From NCBI GenBank assembly GCA_945878405.1, contig CAMCTJ010000002.1, forward strand, positions 67,099 through 131,098: a stretch of DNA of 64,000 bases. The letters run 5' to 3'. The position numbers and the translations under genes were made by a program. Numbering within the stretch: the stretch's first letter is position 1; each line of letters begins with the position of its first letter. Of the stretch, positions 26,418 through 34,928 are shown in pieces. Source of the stretch: Bdellovibrio sp. ZAP7. GTDB taxonomy: Bacteria; Bdellovibrionota; FAC87; UBA2466. The notes beneath the pieces were generated by a model. It had not been told where the DNA came from. It made no database searches and worked only from the letters and a program-made list of their open reading frames with translations.

Positions 26418-27172
26418 TATTTAGCAGTGAGTTCTGCCAATAGTTTATCATCAATATCAAAATTGGCGTGAACCTTTTGGACATCATCGTGATCTTCTAA
26501 ATTCTCTAAGAGTTCCAGAAGCAGTTCGGCTTTTTCCTTGTCAACAGGCACGGATGTCTTTGGCACATAAGCAAAGCTGGCAGAAGCCGGAGCCATCTGC
26601 ACTTTATCAAAGGCATCTCTGACACGGTACAGATCGGCTGTTGCAGTGAGCACTTCAATGGTTCCGTCTGATTGAGTGGTAACATCTTGAGCTCCCGACT
26701 CAAGAGCTACTTCCATGATTTTGTCTTCGGAAAAAGTTTGTGGTTCAAAAACAAGTTGTCCCACTCGATCAAACATCCAGCTCACGCTTCCGCTTTCGCC
26801 CATATTGCCGCCGCCGCTTTTAAAGAGACTTCGCAAATCAGCTACAGTTCTATTCTTATTATCGCTGGTTGTTTCAACTAAGATGGCAACGCCACCTGGT
26901 CCATAACCTTCATAGGTTACTTCTTCGATCGCATCTCCTTCGAGCTCGCCGGTTCCCTTCTTAATGGCGCGCTCAATATTATCTTTGGGCACACTTGCTT
27001 CTCGAGCGGATTGAATCGCTAGTCGGAGGCGAGCATTGGTATCTGGATTGCCTCCGCCAATGCGAGAAGCCACCATGATTTCTTTGGTGATTTTAGTAAA
27101 AATTTTGCTCCGTTTCGCATCGATGGCGCCTTTAATATTTTTAACTTTGCTCCATTTATTATGGCCTGCCAT
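26417..27172 (-). CDS. yebC: YebC/PmpR/TACO1 family protein
   Basis: A 251-residue protein with the invariant N-terminus MAGHNKWSKVKNIKGA and the acidic central EVTYEGYGPGGVA. Members act as transcription regulators or translation factors for proline-rich stretches. It is the first gene of the ruv operon, an association common in bacteria, with a 1-base overlap to ruvC. Confidence 0.97.
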   Translation of the reverse strand: MAGHNKWSKVKNIKGAIDAKRSKIFTKITKEIMVASRIGGGNPDTNARLRLAIQSAREASVPKDNIERAIKKGTGELEGDAIEEVTYEGYGPGGVAILVETTSDNKNRTVADLRSLFKSGGGNMGESGSVSWMFDRVGQLVFEPQTFSEDKIMEVALESGAQDVTTQSDGTIEVLTATADLYRVRDAFDKVQMAPASASFAYVPKTSVPVDKEKAELLLELLENLEDHDDVQKVHANFDIDDKLLAELTAK

Positions 27173-27178
27173 AGTTCA

Positions 27179-27349
27179 TCATCCTCGATTTCCATATTGT
27201 TCTACTAATCGCCCAATTAAAAAAATCACGACTCCAATTCCGAGCATGGTCAGTTCTTTTGTCATGGAGCCTTCTTTGAAACCTACAAAGAGTGCGAGAG
27301 CTGTGACGGCCATCGCAGCTGCTTGAAGTGATTTGGCGAAATAAAACAT
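27179..27349 (-). CDS. Small two-helix membrane protein
   Basis: A 56-residue protein (from MFYFAKSLQAAAM) with two hydrophobic helices (about 5-22 and 32-48) separated by a short EGSMTKE loop. It ends 7 bp upstream of yebC and overlaps nothing else when started at 27349; a GTG at 27367 is another possible start. A longer frame to 27409 would run into the divergent SAM-hydrolase gene. Function unknown. Confidence 0.6.
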   Translation of the reverse strand: MFYFAKSLQAAAMAVTALALFVGFKEGSMTKELTMLGIGVVIFLIGRLVEQYGNRG

Positions 27350-27389
27350 CGACGAATTTTTATTCACAGCGACGCCGAAATCAATGAAA

Positions 27390-28163
27390 ATGAACTTTAT
27401 GAAAGACATTGTGACTTTGACTACTGACTTTGGGCTGGAAGACTCCTATGTAGCTGAAATGAAAGGGGTTCTTCTTGAGTTAAGACCTCAAGCTGAAGTC
27501 GTGGATATAACGCACAGCATACCGAGCTTTGACAAAGAAGCTGCGAGGTTTCAGCTTTGGCGCTCTTACCGATGGTTTCCCAAACAAACTTGCCACTTGG
27601 CTATTGTCGATCCCGGAGTAGGAGGAAACAGAAAGAATCTGTTTATCCAAACAGATTTTGGAAATTTCTTAGGACCTGACAACGGTGTTCTAGATTGGGC
27701 CGTTTCGGACGCAGAGAAGCGAAGTCAGAAAGCCGCTTTGGTGTATGAGCTTCCCGTGCCAGAGGGTATTCCACCGACTTTTTATGGCCGCGATGTTTTT
27801 ATTCCATTTCTTGGGCAATTTCTAACGGGCCATCCTTTGAGACTCAATCGGATTGAGGCATTTCAATGTAAGGGATTTCCTGAGAGCAAAAAACTCAAAA
27901 AGGCATTTAAATGTCAGGTGATTCATGTGGATAAATTCGGTAACGGCGTTTTGGGGATTTCTCCCTATGAAATTTCAAAACCGCAGTTGATTTGGAAAAA
28001 AAAGAAACTCGGGATTTTTTCGCATTATCAGGCAATTCCCAAAGGCAAAGCGGGCTTAGTCGCAGGTTCACACGGACTTTGGGAAATCGCGGCATCAAGT
28101 GCTTCTGCTTCCAAGCTACTTGGATTTAAAAAAGGCGATGAAGTTAACCTGCAAGTGCTATAA
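27390..28163 (+). CDS. SAM hydroxide adenosyltransferase (DUF62) family
   Basis: A protein of about 257 residues of the S-adenosyl-L-methionine hydrolase family, which splits SAM to adenosine and methionine with water. Motifs present are TLTTDFGLEDSYVAEMKG, VVDITHSIPSF, HLAIVDPGVGG, LGPDNGVLDW and VIHVDKFGNGVL. Starts at 27390 (MNFMKD) or 27399 (MKDIV) are equally possible; there is no strong ribosome site. Followed after 8 bp by a barrel gene on the same strand. Confidence 0.88.
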   Translation: MNFMKDIVTLTTDFGLEDSYVAEMKGVLLELRPQAEVVDITHSIPSFDKEAARFQLWRSYRWFPKQTCHLAIVDPGVGGNRKNLFIQTDFGNFLGPDNGVLDWAVSDAEKRSQKAALVYELPVPEGIPPTFYGRDVFIPFLGQFLTGHPLRLNRIEAFQCKGFPESKKLKKAFKCQVIHVDKFGNGVLGISPYEISKPQLIWKKKKLGIFSHYQAIPKGKAGLVAGSHGLWEIAASSASASKLLGFKKGDEVNLQVL

Positions 28164-28171
28164 TAATTTAA

Positions 28172-28906
28172 GTGAAAATCATCCTCTCCATTTTATTATT
28201 GTTGGGTCTCTCGACCCCGTCTCTTGCTGCAAGAAAAGATTTTAAAGGGCTCTTTGGTTCCTATCAGAGAGATAAGTTTACTGAAAACGAAGCGAATGAT
28301 TCGGACTGGGGAGTAGATCTTTCTCTCTCTTCGTTAATCCCGGTCACTTCCGTAGTGAATAGTACGAGTACGACGGGAGCCGCTGGCGATGCCATGCGGT
28401 TTTCTACCTTTTTCAATGTAGAAGGGTCCCTTCTTTTCTCGCTAGCTTACAATTGGCAGCTCTACGCAAGCGTTGGGTATTTCAGCTATGACACCCGAAA
28501 AGAAATTAACAACGGCAGCCTCAACCAAGCTCTTTTCCATCAGTTTGACTTTAAAGCGATTCCCGTACTTTTAGGGACGCGTTATCGATTTGGCTCCGGA
28601 GATTTGGTCCCTTATCTTGGTCTAGGGGTTGGCTTTTCAAGAGTCACTAGAAAAGGTTCTTACGATATTAGTGGTTCGCCAACCAACGAACAGATCGATA
28701 ACGTGATTACGGGGCAAGTTCAGGGGGGGCTGGAATTTTACTTTAGTCCTCGGGCGGGTTTGAGATTAGAAGTGGCGGCTCATTATTTTAAAACTCCGGA
28801 ATTTAGATTTGATGCGGGCACCCCAGTAACTACGTTTCCGCACATGATTTATCAGCCCAATATCTTCTCGGTCCGTTACTCAAGCGGCCTATTCTTCCTG
28901 TTTTAA
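28172..28906 (+). CDS. Outer-membrane beta-barrel protein
   Basis: A 244-residue protein of the OmpA/OmpW-like small-barrel type. The GTG at 28172 gives signal peptide MKIILSILLLLGLSTPSLAA. The mature part is alternating strands with the glycine-rich VPYLGLGVGFSR pattern of 8-strand barrels, ending YSSGLFFLF with the terminal aromatic. It follows the SAM hydrolase gene by 8 bp, so they may be cotranscribed. Confidence 0.8.
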   Translation: MKIILSILLLLGLSTPSLAARKDFKGLFGSYQRDKFTENEANDSDWGVDLSLSSLIPVTSVVNSTSTTGAAGDAMRFSTFFNVEGSLLFSLAYNWQLYASVGYFSYDTRKEINNGSLNQALFHQFDFKAIPVLLGTRYRFGSGDLVPYLGLGVGFSRVTRKGSYDISGSPTNEQIDNVITGQVQGGLEFYFSPRAGLRLEVAAHYFKTPEFRFDAGTPVTTFPHMIYQPNIFSVRYSSGLFFLF

Positions 28907-29009
28907 AACCCTATTTAAGAAAAAAATCGAACCTACCGATATTTTATCGTGAGCAGCTAAGGGAAATCCTTACTGCCGATATTTACTTACCTTTTTGGGG
29001 GCTTTGGTT

Positions 29010-29687
29010 ATGGGTGATTTATCAGAATTTGGACAGTTTATTAAAGATGGCGGAACCGCAGGATACGTCATCTTAACAGCCGGTTTTTTTGCTGCTGGAT
29101 TAGCAATTGAACGCTTGATTAGAATTCGCCAGTACTCGGTGGATAGTCGAGCCTTCATGGCAAAACTGAAAAAATATATTTTAAGTGACAATATCGATAG
29201 AGCTATCAGCTTGTGCAATAGCAAGCCTGGTGCTCTGTTACCAAAAGTGCTTAAAGCTGGATTGACTCGGGCCAAAGATTCAGAAGCTGATATTCAAAAT
29301 GCAGTTGATGAAGCAACGCTTGAAGTTCTTCCGAAGCTAGAAGCCCGCTCGCTTTATCTCCCTGTTTTGGCAAACCTTGCAACTCTCTTGGGTCTATTTG
29401 GAACGATTGTGGGTTTGATCATGGCCTTCAAAGGGGGCGATGCTGTTGATGCCGTTCAGAGACAAGCCTTTTTACAAAAGGCGATTGCATTGGCGATGAA
29501 CTCCACAGCGATGGGGATCATGGTTGCGATGCCAGCTCTTTTGGTGAATACATTTTTGCAATCAAAGATCAACGGAATCATTTCAGACATCGATCAATAC
29601 TCGGTGAAGCTTATCAATTTGCTTTCGGCTTCTAAAAAAGGCGGACACGTAGCTTCTTCAGAAGATGATTCTGCAGCAAGCGAGTAA
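29010..29687 (+). CDS. MotA/TolQ/ExbB proton-channel protein
   Basis: A 225-residue proton channel subunit with three membrane helices: residues about 17-35 (GYVILTAGFFAAGLAIERL), about 110-132 (LANLATLLGLFGTIVGLIMAF) and about 150-172. The conserved helix-2/3 segments with the small residues and Thr of the proton path are present. The ATG at 29010 is used; an in-frame TTG at 28995 is possible. Two TolR/ExbD-type genes follow. This one-plus-two arrangement is that of the Myxococcus AglRQS gliding motor and of some Tol/Exb systems. Confidence 0.9.
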   Translation: MGDLSEFGQFIKDGGTAGYVILTAGFFAAGLAIERLIRIRQYSVDSRAFMAKLKKYILSDNIDRAISLCNSKPGALLPKVLKAGLTRAKDSEADIQNAVDEATLEVLPKLEARSLYLPVLANLATLLGLFGTIVGLIMAFKGGDAVDAVQRQAFLQKAIALAMNSTAMGIMVAMPALLVNTFLQSKINGIISDIDQYSVKLINLLSASKKGGHVASSEDDSAASE

Positions 29688-29704
29688 TGAGTTAGAGGAC
29701 AATC

Positions 29705-30253
29705 ATGGCTGCCAAAAAGCCCAGCTCCAGAACAAATCGATCACGACCAGACGATTCATTGAATCTCACGCCGATGATCGACATGATCACTTGCTTGATG
29801 TTTTACTTGCTCATGTTTGCGAGCGTGATGCCAGTAGTGATTATCGACGCGCCTCTGCCAAAAATTGCAGGCAACGCCGAAGAAGTCAAAAAGGCAAAAG
29901 ATACAAAGAACAAGTTAGAAGTGATGGTGTACCTAACTGCCCAAGGGATTCGCGTTCGCAGTGATGTGGGCGGCGAAAAAACCTTTCCCGTGAGTCAGGA
30001 GGGAAAGTTGCCTACGGACGAAGTTCATAACTTCCTCGTGCAGTTAAAGAGCAAAAGTCCCGATTCACGAGACATCACCTTGATGCCGTCAGATGATACT
30101 CCGTACTATGTGATGGTAGATATCATGGACGCTGCTCGAGAACTGAAAAAAGATGATGCCGGTTATAGGGTTGTTCCCGTTGAAATCATGGGAAAACCAG
30201 AGAGTGAACAATTTAATCGATTGTTCCCGGATGTCAGTATTGGAGGCGTGTAA
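29705..30253 (+). CDS. ExbD/TolR family protein, first copy
   Basis: A 182-residue protein with a short basic cytoplasmic tail, then the single membrane helix LTPMIDMITCLMFYLLMFA carrying the proton-relay Asp, and a periplasmic domain ending with LMPSDDTPYYVMVDIMDAAR. It lies 17 bp after the TolQ-like gene and its stop codon overlaps the next start by one base (TAATG). A partner of the TolQ-like protein. Confidence 0.92.
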   Translation: MAAKKPSSRTNRSRPDDSLNLTPMIDMITCLMFYLLMFASVMPVVIIDAPLPKIAGNAEEVKKAKDTKNKLEVMVYLTAQGIRVRSDVGGEKTFPVSQEGKLPTDEVHNFLVQLKSKSPDSRDITLMPSDDTPYYVMVDIMDAARELKKDDAGYRVVPVEIMGKPESEQFNRLFPDVSIGGV

Positions 30254-30804
30254 TGGCTGGCGGAGGATCAAGTTCAGGCGTTGGAAGCTCTCGTATCGGG
30301 GGGGCTTTTACCCAGAAGATGAAAAAAAGAAATGAGATTGCTGCCGGCTTGAGTCTTACCTCAATGCTGGACATTCTCATGGCGCTTCTTTTCTTCTTGT
30401 TGCAGAACTTCTCATCGGTGAAAAGTGATTTCAGTGTTGGAAAAGATCTCACTCTTCCTTCTTCAAGTGCACTTCAAACCCCAGTGCCCGCCCTTCAGCT
30501 TGTAGTAACTCGTAATGCAATTCTGGTAGACAATAAAGAAGTAGTTCGATTTGAAAATGGGGACATTAAAAAAACAGACCTCATGGGCGACGGGGTAACG
30601 ATTCGCGATTTAGCAATTGAATTAAAAAAGCTTAAAGAACGTTCCCAAGTTCAAAGTGCAGGAGATGATGGCTCTTGGGTGGGAAATATAGTGATGCAAG
30701 CAGACAAAGATCTACCCTTTAGTGTATTGAAAAAAGTGATCTACACAGCAGGAGTTACTGATTTCGTAATGTTCAAACTCGCAGTTCTAAAAAAAGAAGT
30801 CTAA
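30253..30804 (+). CDS. ExbD/TolR family protein, second copy
   Basis: A 183-residue protein with a Gly/Ser-rich N-terminus, a membrane helix SLTSMLDILMALLFFLL (Asp in the TolR position) and a periplasmic domain with MQADKDLPFSVLKKVIYTAG. It differs markedly from the first ExbD, so the two are not a recent duplication. Such heterodimers are typical of PMF motors that couple to large envelope machines. Confidence 0.92.
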   Translation: MAGGGSSSGVGSSRIGGAFTQKMKKRNEIAAGLSLTSMLDILMALLFFLLQNFSSVKSDFSVGKDLTLPSSSALQTPVPALQLVVTRNAILVDNKEVVRFENGDIKKTDLMGDGVTIRDLAIELKKLKERSQVQSAGDDGSWVGNIVMQADKDLPFSVLKKVIYTAGVTDFVMFKLAVLKKEV

Positions 30805-30816
30805 AAGGACTTACTC

Positions 30817-31239
30817 ATTCTAAAAATCCTTGTCACATTTGCTTTGGTGTTCCTCACTCACTCAGGGTGGAGTGCGCCGAATTTACGCGAATTTTCTTTT
30901 GAGTATGTTCAAAATTTAGATCCCTACGAAGTGGTTTCGTGCACGCATGAGAAAGCATCTGTTGGATTCTATGAATGGAATGTAAATTGCGAGGTTCGAG
31001 GAGAAGTGAAGCGTTTTTGGGTTCATCTTGCCGCCAACGAATACGGCAAAACAGGATTTGGAAAAAACGCTTATGAAGTTCTCTATTGGGTAACCAATGA
31101 GGGTGCAAAAAATCACCGTCACAGTTCAACTTCACTTTGGATTCATAACAGTGAAGAAACTAATAAAATGAATCGTCTTGTTTCCTCGCTCGGAGTTGAA
31201 GAAGATAACGCTTACCTTCGGCTTACCTTGAATTTCTAA
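30817..31239 (+). CDS. Small exported protein, apparent AUU start
   Basis: A 140-residue protein. Started at ATT (30817) it reads M/I-LKILVTFALVFLTHSGWSA, a complete signal peptide with a Lys and an alanine cleavage site; AAAGGA lies about 7 bases upstream. The only canonical start in frame near here, TTG at 30844, would cut off the charged start and half the hydrophobic core, and there is no ribosome site near it. The mature part has two Cys (SCTHEK, NCEVRG) and ends in LRLTLNF. It begins 12 bp after the second ExbD and probably belongs to that operon. Its 3' end overlaps the nitronate monooxygenase gene on the other strand. Confidence 0.7.
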   Translation: MLKILVTFALVFLTHSGWSAPNLREFSFEYVQNLDPYEVVSCTHEKASVGFYEWNVNCEVRGEVKRFWVHLAANEYGKTGFGKNAYEVLYWVTNEGAKNHRHSSTSLWIHNSEETNKMNRLVSSLGVEEDNAYLRLTLNF

Positions 31240-32206
31240 ACGACTCGCCAAAGCGTCGAACAATAGTTCCTGCGTCTTCAATCTGCGAAATGCCTTCAAC
31301 ACTTTTTCCAGCTTGATAGTAGTCCTTTGTCGAAAGACCCTTCAGATTAGTTTTTTTCATCGACATTACGGATTTCAAATTGAATAAAAATCGGACCCAG
31401 TGGCGGCTCTTTCGAAACCGGAAAAAGAATCGTGCGACCGGCCCCACGCTCAAACCGACTTTGTCTACATGGGGGGTGCGAATCACAGACAAAGGAACCC
31501 CAGTTACTCGTTCCGTAAGAACAATATCTGATTCTCTCGCTTTTAAGATCGCTTCTTTATAGTCCTGGTGTGCTTGGCACTGATGAGTTGCAATAAAGCG
31601 AGTTCCCATTTGAACTCCGAGATACCCCATTTTGAGAGCGCTCTCGAAGTGTTCTGGCGTACTGATTCCCCCGGCGCAAATCAAGGGAAGCCCTAAGTCT
31701 TTAAGATTTGCATAGAGCGTTTCGGCTGTATGTTTTCCCGCGTGTCCGCCTGCTCGGTTGTTAACACACAGGAGGCCGTCGACTCCCGTCTTCATGACTT
31801 TTTCAGCCCACTTTCTTTCCGTCACATCATGGTAGACGGTCCCCCCTTGTTTCTTAACCTTATCAATGACCCAGGAGGGGTCCCCAAGCGCAGTAATGAA
31901 AAAACGAACGCCTTCCTCTAGGGCGATATCAACCCATTCTTTCATCCGATTTTCATAAGCCTTGATATTTTTTTCGACAATGACGTTCATCCCGAAAGGC
32001 TTTTGAGTGAGTTCCTTGATTTTTTTAAGGCCTTCTCGGAAATCGTACGAGTAGACGTAGACCAGAGAGAGGGGTTGCACAATTCCCAACCCACCACTTT
32101 CAGAAACCGAAGCAATCAGTTCCGGATTACTGCATGGGTACATCGCCCCACAGATAACCGGAATTTCAATTCCTACCGTCTTGGTGAAGAGATTTTCTGT
32201 ACTCAT
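31223..32206 (-). CDS. Nitronate monooxygenase-like FMN protein
   Basis: A 327-residue TIM-barrel flavoprotein of the 2-nitropropane dioxygenase (NMO) family. Visible are ICGAMYPCSNPELI at the N-terminus, FGMNVIV, the VNNRAGGHAG phosphate/flavin loop, LICAGGISTPEHF and GVQMGTRFIA. The start at 32206 forms an ATGA overlap with the upstream hotdog gene, and AGGAG lies about 10 bases upstream. It oxidises nitronates or related substrates; the real substrate is uncertain, as many members are enoyl reductase-like. Confidence 0.9.
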   Translation of the reverse strand: MSTENLFTKTVGIEIPVICGAMYPCSNPELIASVSESGGLGIVQPLSLVYVYSYDFREGLKKIKELTQKPFGMNVIVEKNIKAYENRMKEWVDIALEEGVRFFITALGDPSWVIDKVKKQGGTVYHDVTERKWAEKVMKTGVDGLLCVNNRAGGHAGKHTAETLYANLKDLGLPLICAGGISTPEHFESALKMGYLGVQMGTRFIATHQCQAHQDYKEAILKARESDIVLTERVTGVPLSVIRTPHVDKVGLSVGPVARFFFRFRKSRHWVRFLFNLKSVMSMKKTNLKGLSTKDYYQAGKSVEGISQIEDAGTIVRRFGESFRNSR

Positions 32207-32658
32207 TTTCTTTTTGCTCCTACTCGCCATCTCGCTCGAGCTTTGGCTACGGTTTCCCCACTTTTATTTTTTACTATCGATTCTATTTCAAGATCGACAG
32301 TTTCATGAGAGGCGGGCGGTGAACAGGAAGCTTCGGCTTCAAGAGTGCCACGGGCCTTTTTTAAATAGTCGATTTCAAAGTGAGTGAGGATGGCTTGGCC
32401 ATTTTGGGGTAAGCCCGGCACCAGGCTCAGGCCCGAGGCACATTCTGCCAAATTGGCGATGGCAATCGCATGGAGTGATTTCAGGTGATTTCGGTGAAAA
32501 CGCCTATCTCGCATCCGGACCCTGGCTAGCCCCCTTTGGAGTTCTAGAATCTCGGGTCGGACCGAGCCGGTATAGGGGATAAAAGCCCAAAAGGCCCAGC
32601 TGAAAAAGTAACGGCCGAACGGGAGTTTGGAGAAACGGTTCCACCATTTTAAGATCAT
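32203..32658 (-). CDS. DUF4442/hotdog thioesterase-like protein
   Basis: A 151-residue protein with a small hotdog-fold profile: GSVRPEILELQRGLARVRMRDRR, then HLKSLHAIAIANLAE (the long helix) and the strands ILTHFEIDYLKKARGTLEAEA. Relatives in the DUF4442 group are thought to be acyl-CoA thioesterases; no activity is proved here. It starts 24 bp from the divergent mazG gene and is coupled to the NMO gene. Confidence 0.8.
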   Translation of the reverse strand: MILKWWNRFSKLPFGRYFFSWAFWAFIPYTGSVRPEILELQRGLARVRMRDRRFHRNHLKSLHAIAIANLAECASGLSLVPGLPQNGQAILTHFEIDYLKKARGTLEAEASCSPPASHETVDLEIESIVKNKSGETVAKARARWRVGAKRK

Positions 32659-32682
32659 AAAAGTAATGTTATAGCCTTTTCC

Positions 32683-33489
32683 ATGGCTAAAAAATCTAAA
32701 AAATCGGAAAAGTCGCAATCTTGCCCTCGGACAGAAGCTTTCCTAAAAGTGGTTCACGAGCTTCGTCAAAAGTGTCCCTGGGATAAAAAACAAACCCACC
32801 CGTCATTGAGTCGATACTTATTGGAAGAGGCCTATGAAGCAGCTGAAGCTATGAACAATCTCGACAAAGTGAGTTTGAAAGAAGAGTTGGGAGATGTTCT
32901 GTTGCAGGTAGCTCTGCATTCAGAAATAGCTAGTGAAAAGAAATGGTTTGATTTTGAAGAGGTAGCTGAAGCTATTTCCGAAAAGATGATTCGACGTCAC
33001 CCCCATGTCTTTGGAGATGCCGAAGTAAAAGATTACGAAACCCACATGCGAAATTGGACTCGTTTAAAGCAGAAGGAAAAGCCCAAGAAGAAAATTCTAG
33101 AAGGCATTCCAAAAGCTCTTCCTGCGCTTCAACTCGCTCAACGGTATGGGGAAATTACCGCGAGTGTCGGTTTTGATTGGGATAAAACCAGCGCAGTTTT
33201 TAAAAAAGTTAAGGAGGAGTTAAAAGAATTCGAAGAAGAAGTGAAATCAAAAAGCTCTAAAAAGAGAATCGAAGAGGAATTCGGAGACCTTCTTTTCACT
33301 TTGGCTCAAGTGGCGCGGCACATGGGTCTAGATGCCGAGCAGAGTTTGAAAGGGAGCAGCCTTAAATTTGCTCGTCGCTTTGAGAAGTTGGAAATGAAGA
33401 TCAAAAAAAGGGGTAAAGGGATTGCTGATTTGAGCCCAGCCGACCTTGAAAAAGAATGGCAAAGTATAAAAAAGAGTGATTCACTCTAG
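32683..33489 (+). CDS. mazG: Nucleoside triphosphate pyrophosphohydrolase MazG
   Basis: A 268-residue MazG with two tandem MazG domains. The first has KCPWDKKQTHPSL, YLLEEAYEAAEAM and EELGDVLLQVALHSEIA (the EExxE..ExxD Mg site); the second has FDWDKTSAVFKKVKEELKEF and EEEFGDLLFTLAQVARH. It hydrolyses non-canonical or excess NTPs and, in E. coli, controls ppGpp. It is 6 bp upstream of lysC. Confidence 0.97.
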   Translation: MAKKSKKSEKSQSCPRTEAFLKVVHELRQKCPWDKKQTHPSLSRYLLEEAYEAAEAMNNLDKVSLKEELGDVLLQVALHSEIASEKKWFDFEEVAEAISEKMIRRHPHVFGDAEVKDYETHMRNWTRLKQKEKPKKKILEGIPKALPALQLAQRYGEITASVGFDWDKTSAVFKKVKEELKEFEEEVKSKSSKKRIEEEFGDLLFTLAQVARHMGLDAEQSLKGSSLKFARRFEKLEMKIKKRGKGIADLSPADLEKEWQSIKKSDSL

Positions 33490-33495
33490 GTCTTT

Positions 33496-34671
33496 ATGGC
33501 GTTGATTGTTCAGAAATATGGGGGAAGCAGCCTTGCATCCCCAAAGCATATCCAAGTAGCTGCTGATCGAATCAAAGCTTTACGCCTTTCGGGCGCTGAA
33601 GTCGTCGTCGTAGTGTCGGCCATGGGACACACTACCGATCACTTATTAAAGCTCGCTGCTAAAACGGTGAAAGTTCCTCCCTCTCGAGAGTTAGATATGT
33701 TGCTAACTGCTGGGGAAAGAGTATCCATGTCATTGTTGGCTATGAGTTTGCAGGAACGAAAAGTTCCCGCCATTTCATTCACGGGTTCTCAAAGCGGTAT
33801 CATCACTACCTCGGATCATTCTCAGGCAAAAATTTTAGAGATTCGTCCTCAACGAATTCAAGAGGAACTTCAAAAAGGAAAAGTTGTCATTATTGCAGGC
33901 TTTCAGGGCGTGAGCCGTGAGAAGGAAATCACGACACTGGGTCGAGGAGGATCGGATACCACTGCCGTGGCTTTGGCTGCCGTACTCAGGGCGGAACGAT
34001 GTGATATTTTAACTGACGTAGATGGAATTTTTAGTGCAGATCCCCGACTTGTCTCCAAAGCAAGATTGTTTGAGAAATTAACCTACGATGAGTGTCTCGA
34101 ATTAGCGAGTCTTGGGGCTAAGATGCAACCCAGAAGCATCGAACTTGCGAAACGCTTTCAAGTAAAGGTCTGGATTGGTTCGAGTCAAAACAACCAGGGA
34201 ATGGGGACGAAAGTTGGCTTTGAAAATGGGGAAAACAAAATGGAAAAATCATCGATTAAGGGAATAGCAACCAAAGACGGGTTTCATTATTTTTCAACTA
34301 AAGCAGATCTGAAATCTTTGGCTGATTTTTTCCAGGCATCTGGTTCGACTCTGAGATTTTTTAATCAGAGTTCCGAACGCACATCCTTTTTATGTGATGA
34401 GTCCCACGTTGAACCTCTGCGAGAGTTCTTAAAAAAAGTGGATATTGATTATCAAGAGATCGAGAAAGTTTCGACTGTATCAGTGGTTGGGGAAGGGGTC
34501 TCAAATTCAAAAGAGGTATTACCCAAATGTTTAGAGGCTTTGGCCGCTATCGGAGAGCCAAATTTAATTCTGGTATCCAACTCACTTTCGTTGACCATTG
34601 CTGTGCCGGCAGCTCGAAAATCACTGCTTACTCAAGTTCTTCACAAAGAATTGATTGAAAAAGAATTCTAA
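33496..34671 (+). CDS. lysC: Aspartate kinase
   Basis: A 391-residue aspartokinase. The N-terminal kinase domain shows VQKYGGSSLASP, TTLGRGGSDTTAVALA and ILTDVDGIFSADPR; two ACT domains follow (about 250-390; SVVGEGVS, NLILVSNSLSLTIAV). It begins the aspartate pathway to lysine, threonine and methionine. It is 6 bp downstream of mazG and followed by a hairpin at 34676. Confidence 0.97.
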   Translation: MALIVQKYGGSSLASPKHIQVAADRIKALRLSGAEVVVVVSAMGHTTDHLLKLAAKTVKVPPSRELDMLLTAGERVSMSLLAMSLQERKVPAISFTGSQSGIITTSDHSQAKILEIRPQRIQEELQKGKVVIIAGFQGVSREKEITTLGRGGSDTTAVALAAVLRAERCDILTDVDGIFSADPRLVSKARLFEKLTYDECLELASLGAKMQPRSIELAKRFQVKVWIGSSQNNQGMGTKVGFENGENKMEKSSIKGIATKDGFHYFSTKADLKSLADFFQASGSTLRFFNQSSERTSFLCDESHVEPLREFLKKVDIDYQEIEKVSTVSVVGEGVSNSKEVLPKCLEALAAIGEPNLILVSNSLSLTIAVPAARKSLLTQVLHKELIEKEF

Positions 34672-34859
34672 AAAAGAAACCCACCCCCGTTTCCAGAGGT
34701 GGGTTTCGATTACTTCAGGAGGTAAGGACTTAAAAAGCCCTCACCTCCGTACTAGGTAAACTGACCATAGTAACACCCCCTTTCTTGGGGCATTTAGCCC
34801 TCGAGGGCCCAAAATGAAGCCCTATACCAATAAGTTTAGCACGGTCTCATTCGGTCGGA
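34670..34859 (-). ncRNA. Putative structured small RNA, about 190 nt
   Basis: A minus-strand transcript unit with no reading frame: an exact TATAAT -10 box (34866-34871 read on minus) with a weak -35 (TTGTAA/TGTAAA) 18-19 bases upstream gives a start near 34859, and the perfect terminator ends at about 34670. The RNA would fold into a long central arm (CCGTGCTA with TAGTACGG; TTGGGC with GCCCCAA; the 12-bp palindrome GCCCTCGAGGGC at 34797-34808), a second arm (GGAGGT/ACCTCC at 34718-34748) and the terminator. Its size and long arm recall 6S-type RNAs, but I could not match a family. Confidence 0.55.
34676..34707 (-). terminator. Rho-independent terminator, minus strand
   Basis: GAAACCCACC (34676-34685) and GGTGGGTTTC (34698-34707) form a perfect 10-bp stem with a 12-base loop. 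On the minus strand it is followed by TTTTTT (34675-34670); on the plus strand no T-run follows. So it best fits transcription coming from 34.7-34.9 kb leftward, although it may also slow lysC transcription. Confidence 0.75.
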
Positions 34860-34928
34860 ACAAAAATTATAACCATGTAAGATGCTGAATTTACAATTTA
34901 AAATGAATGCCTTCTGGCCAGGAAGCAG

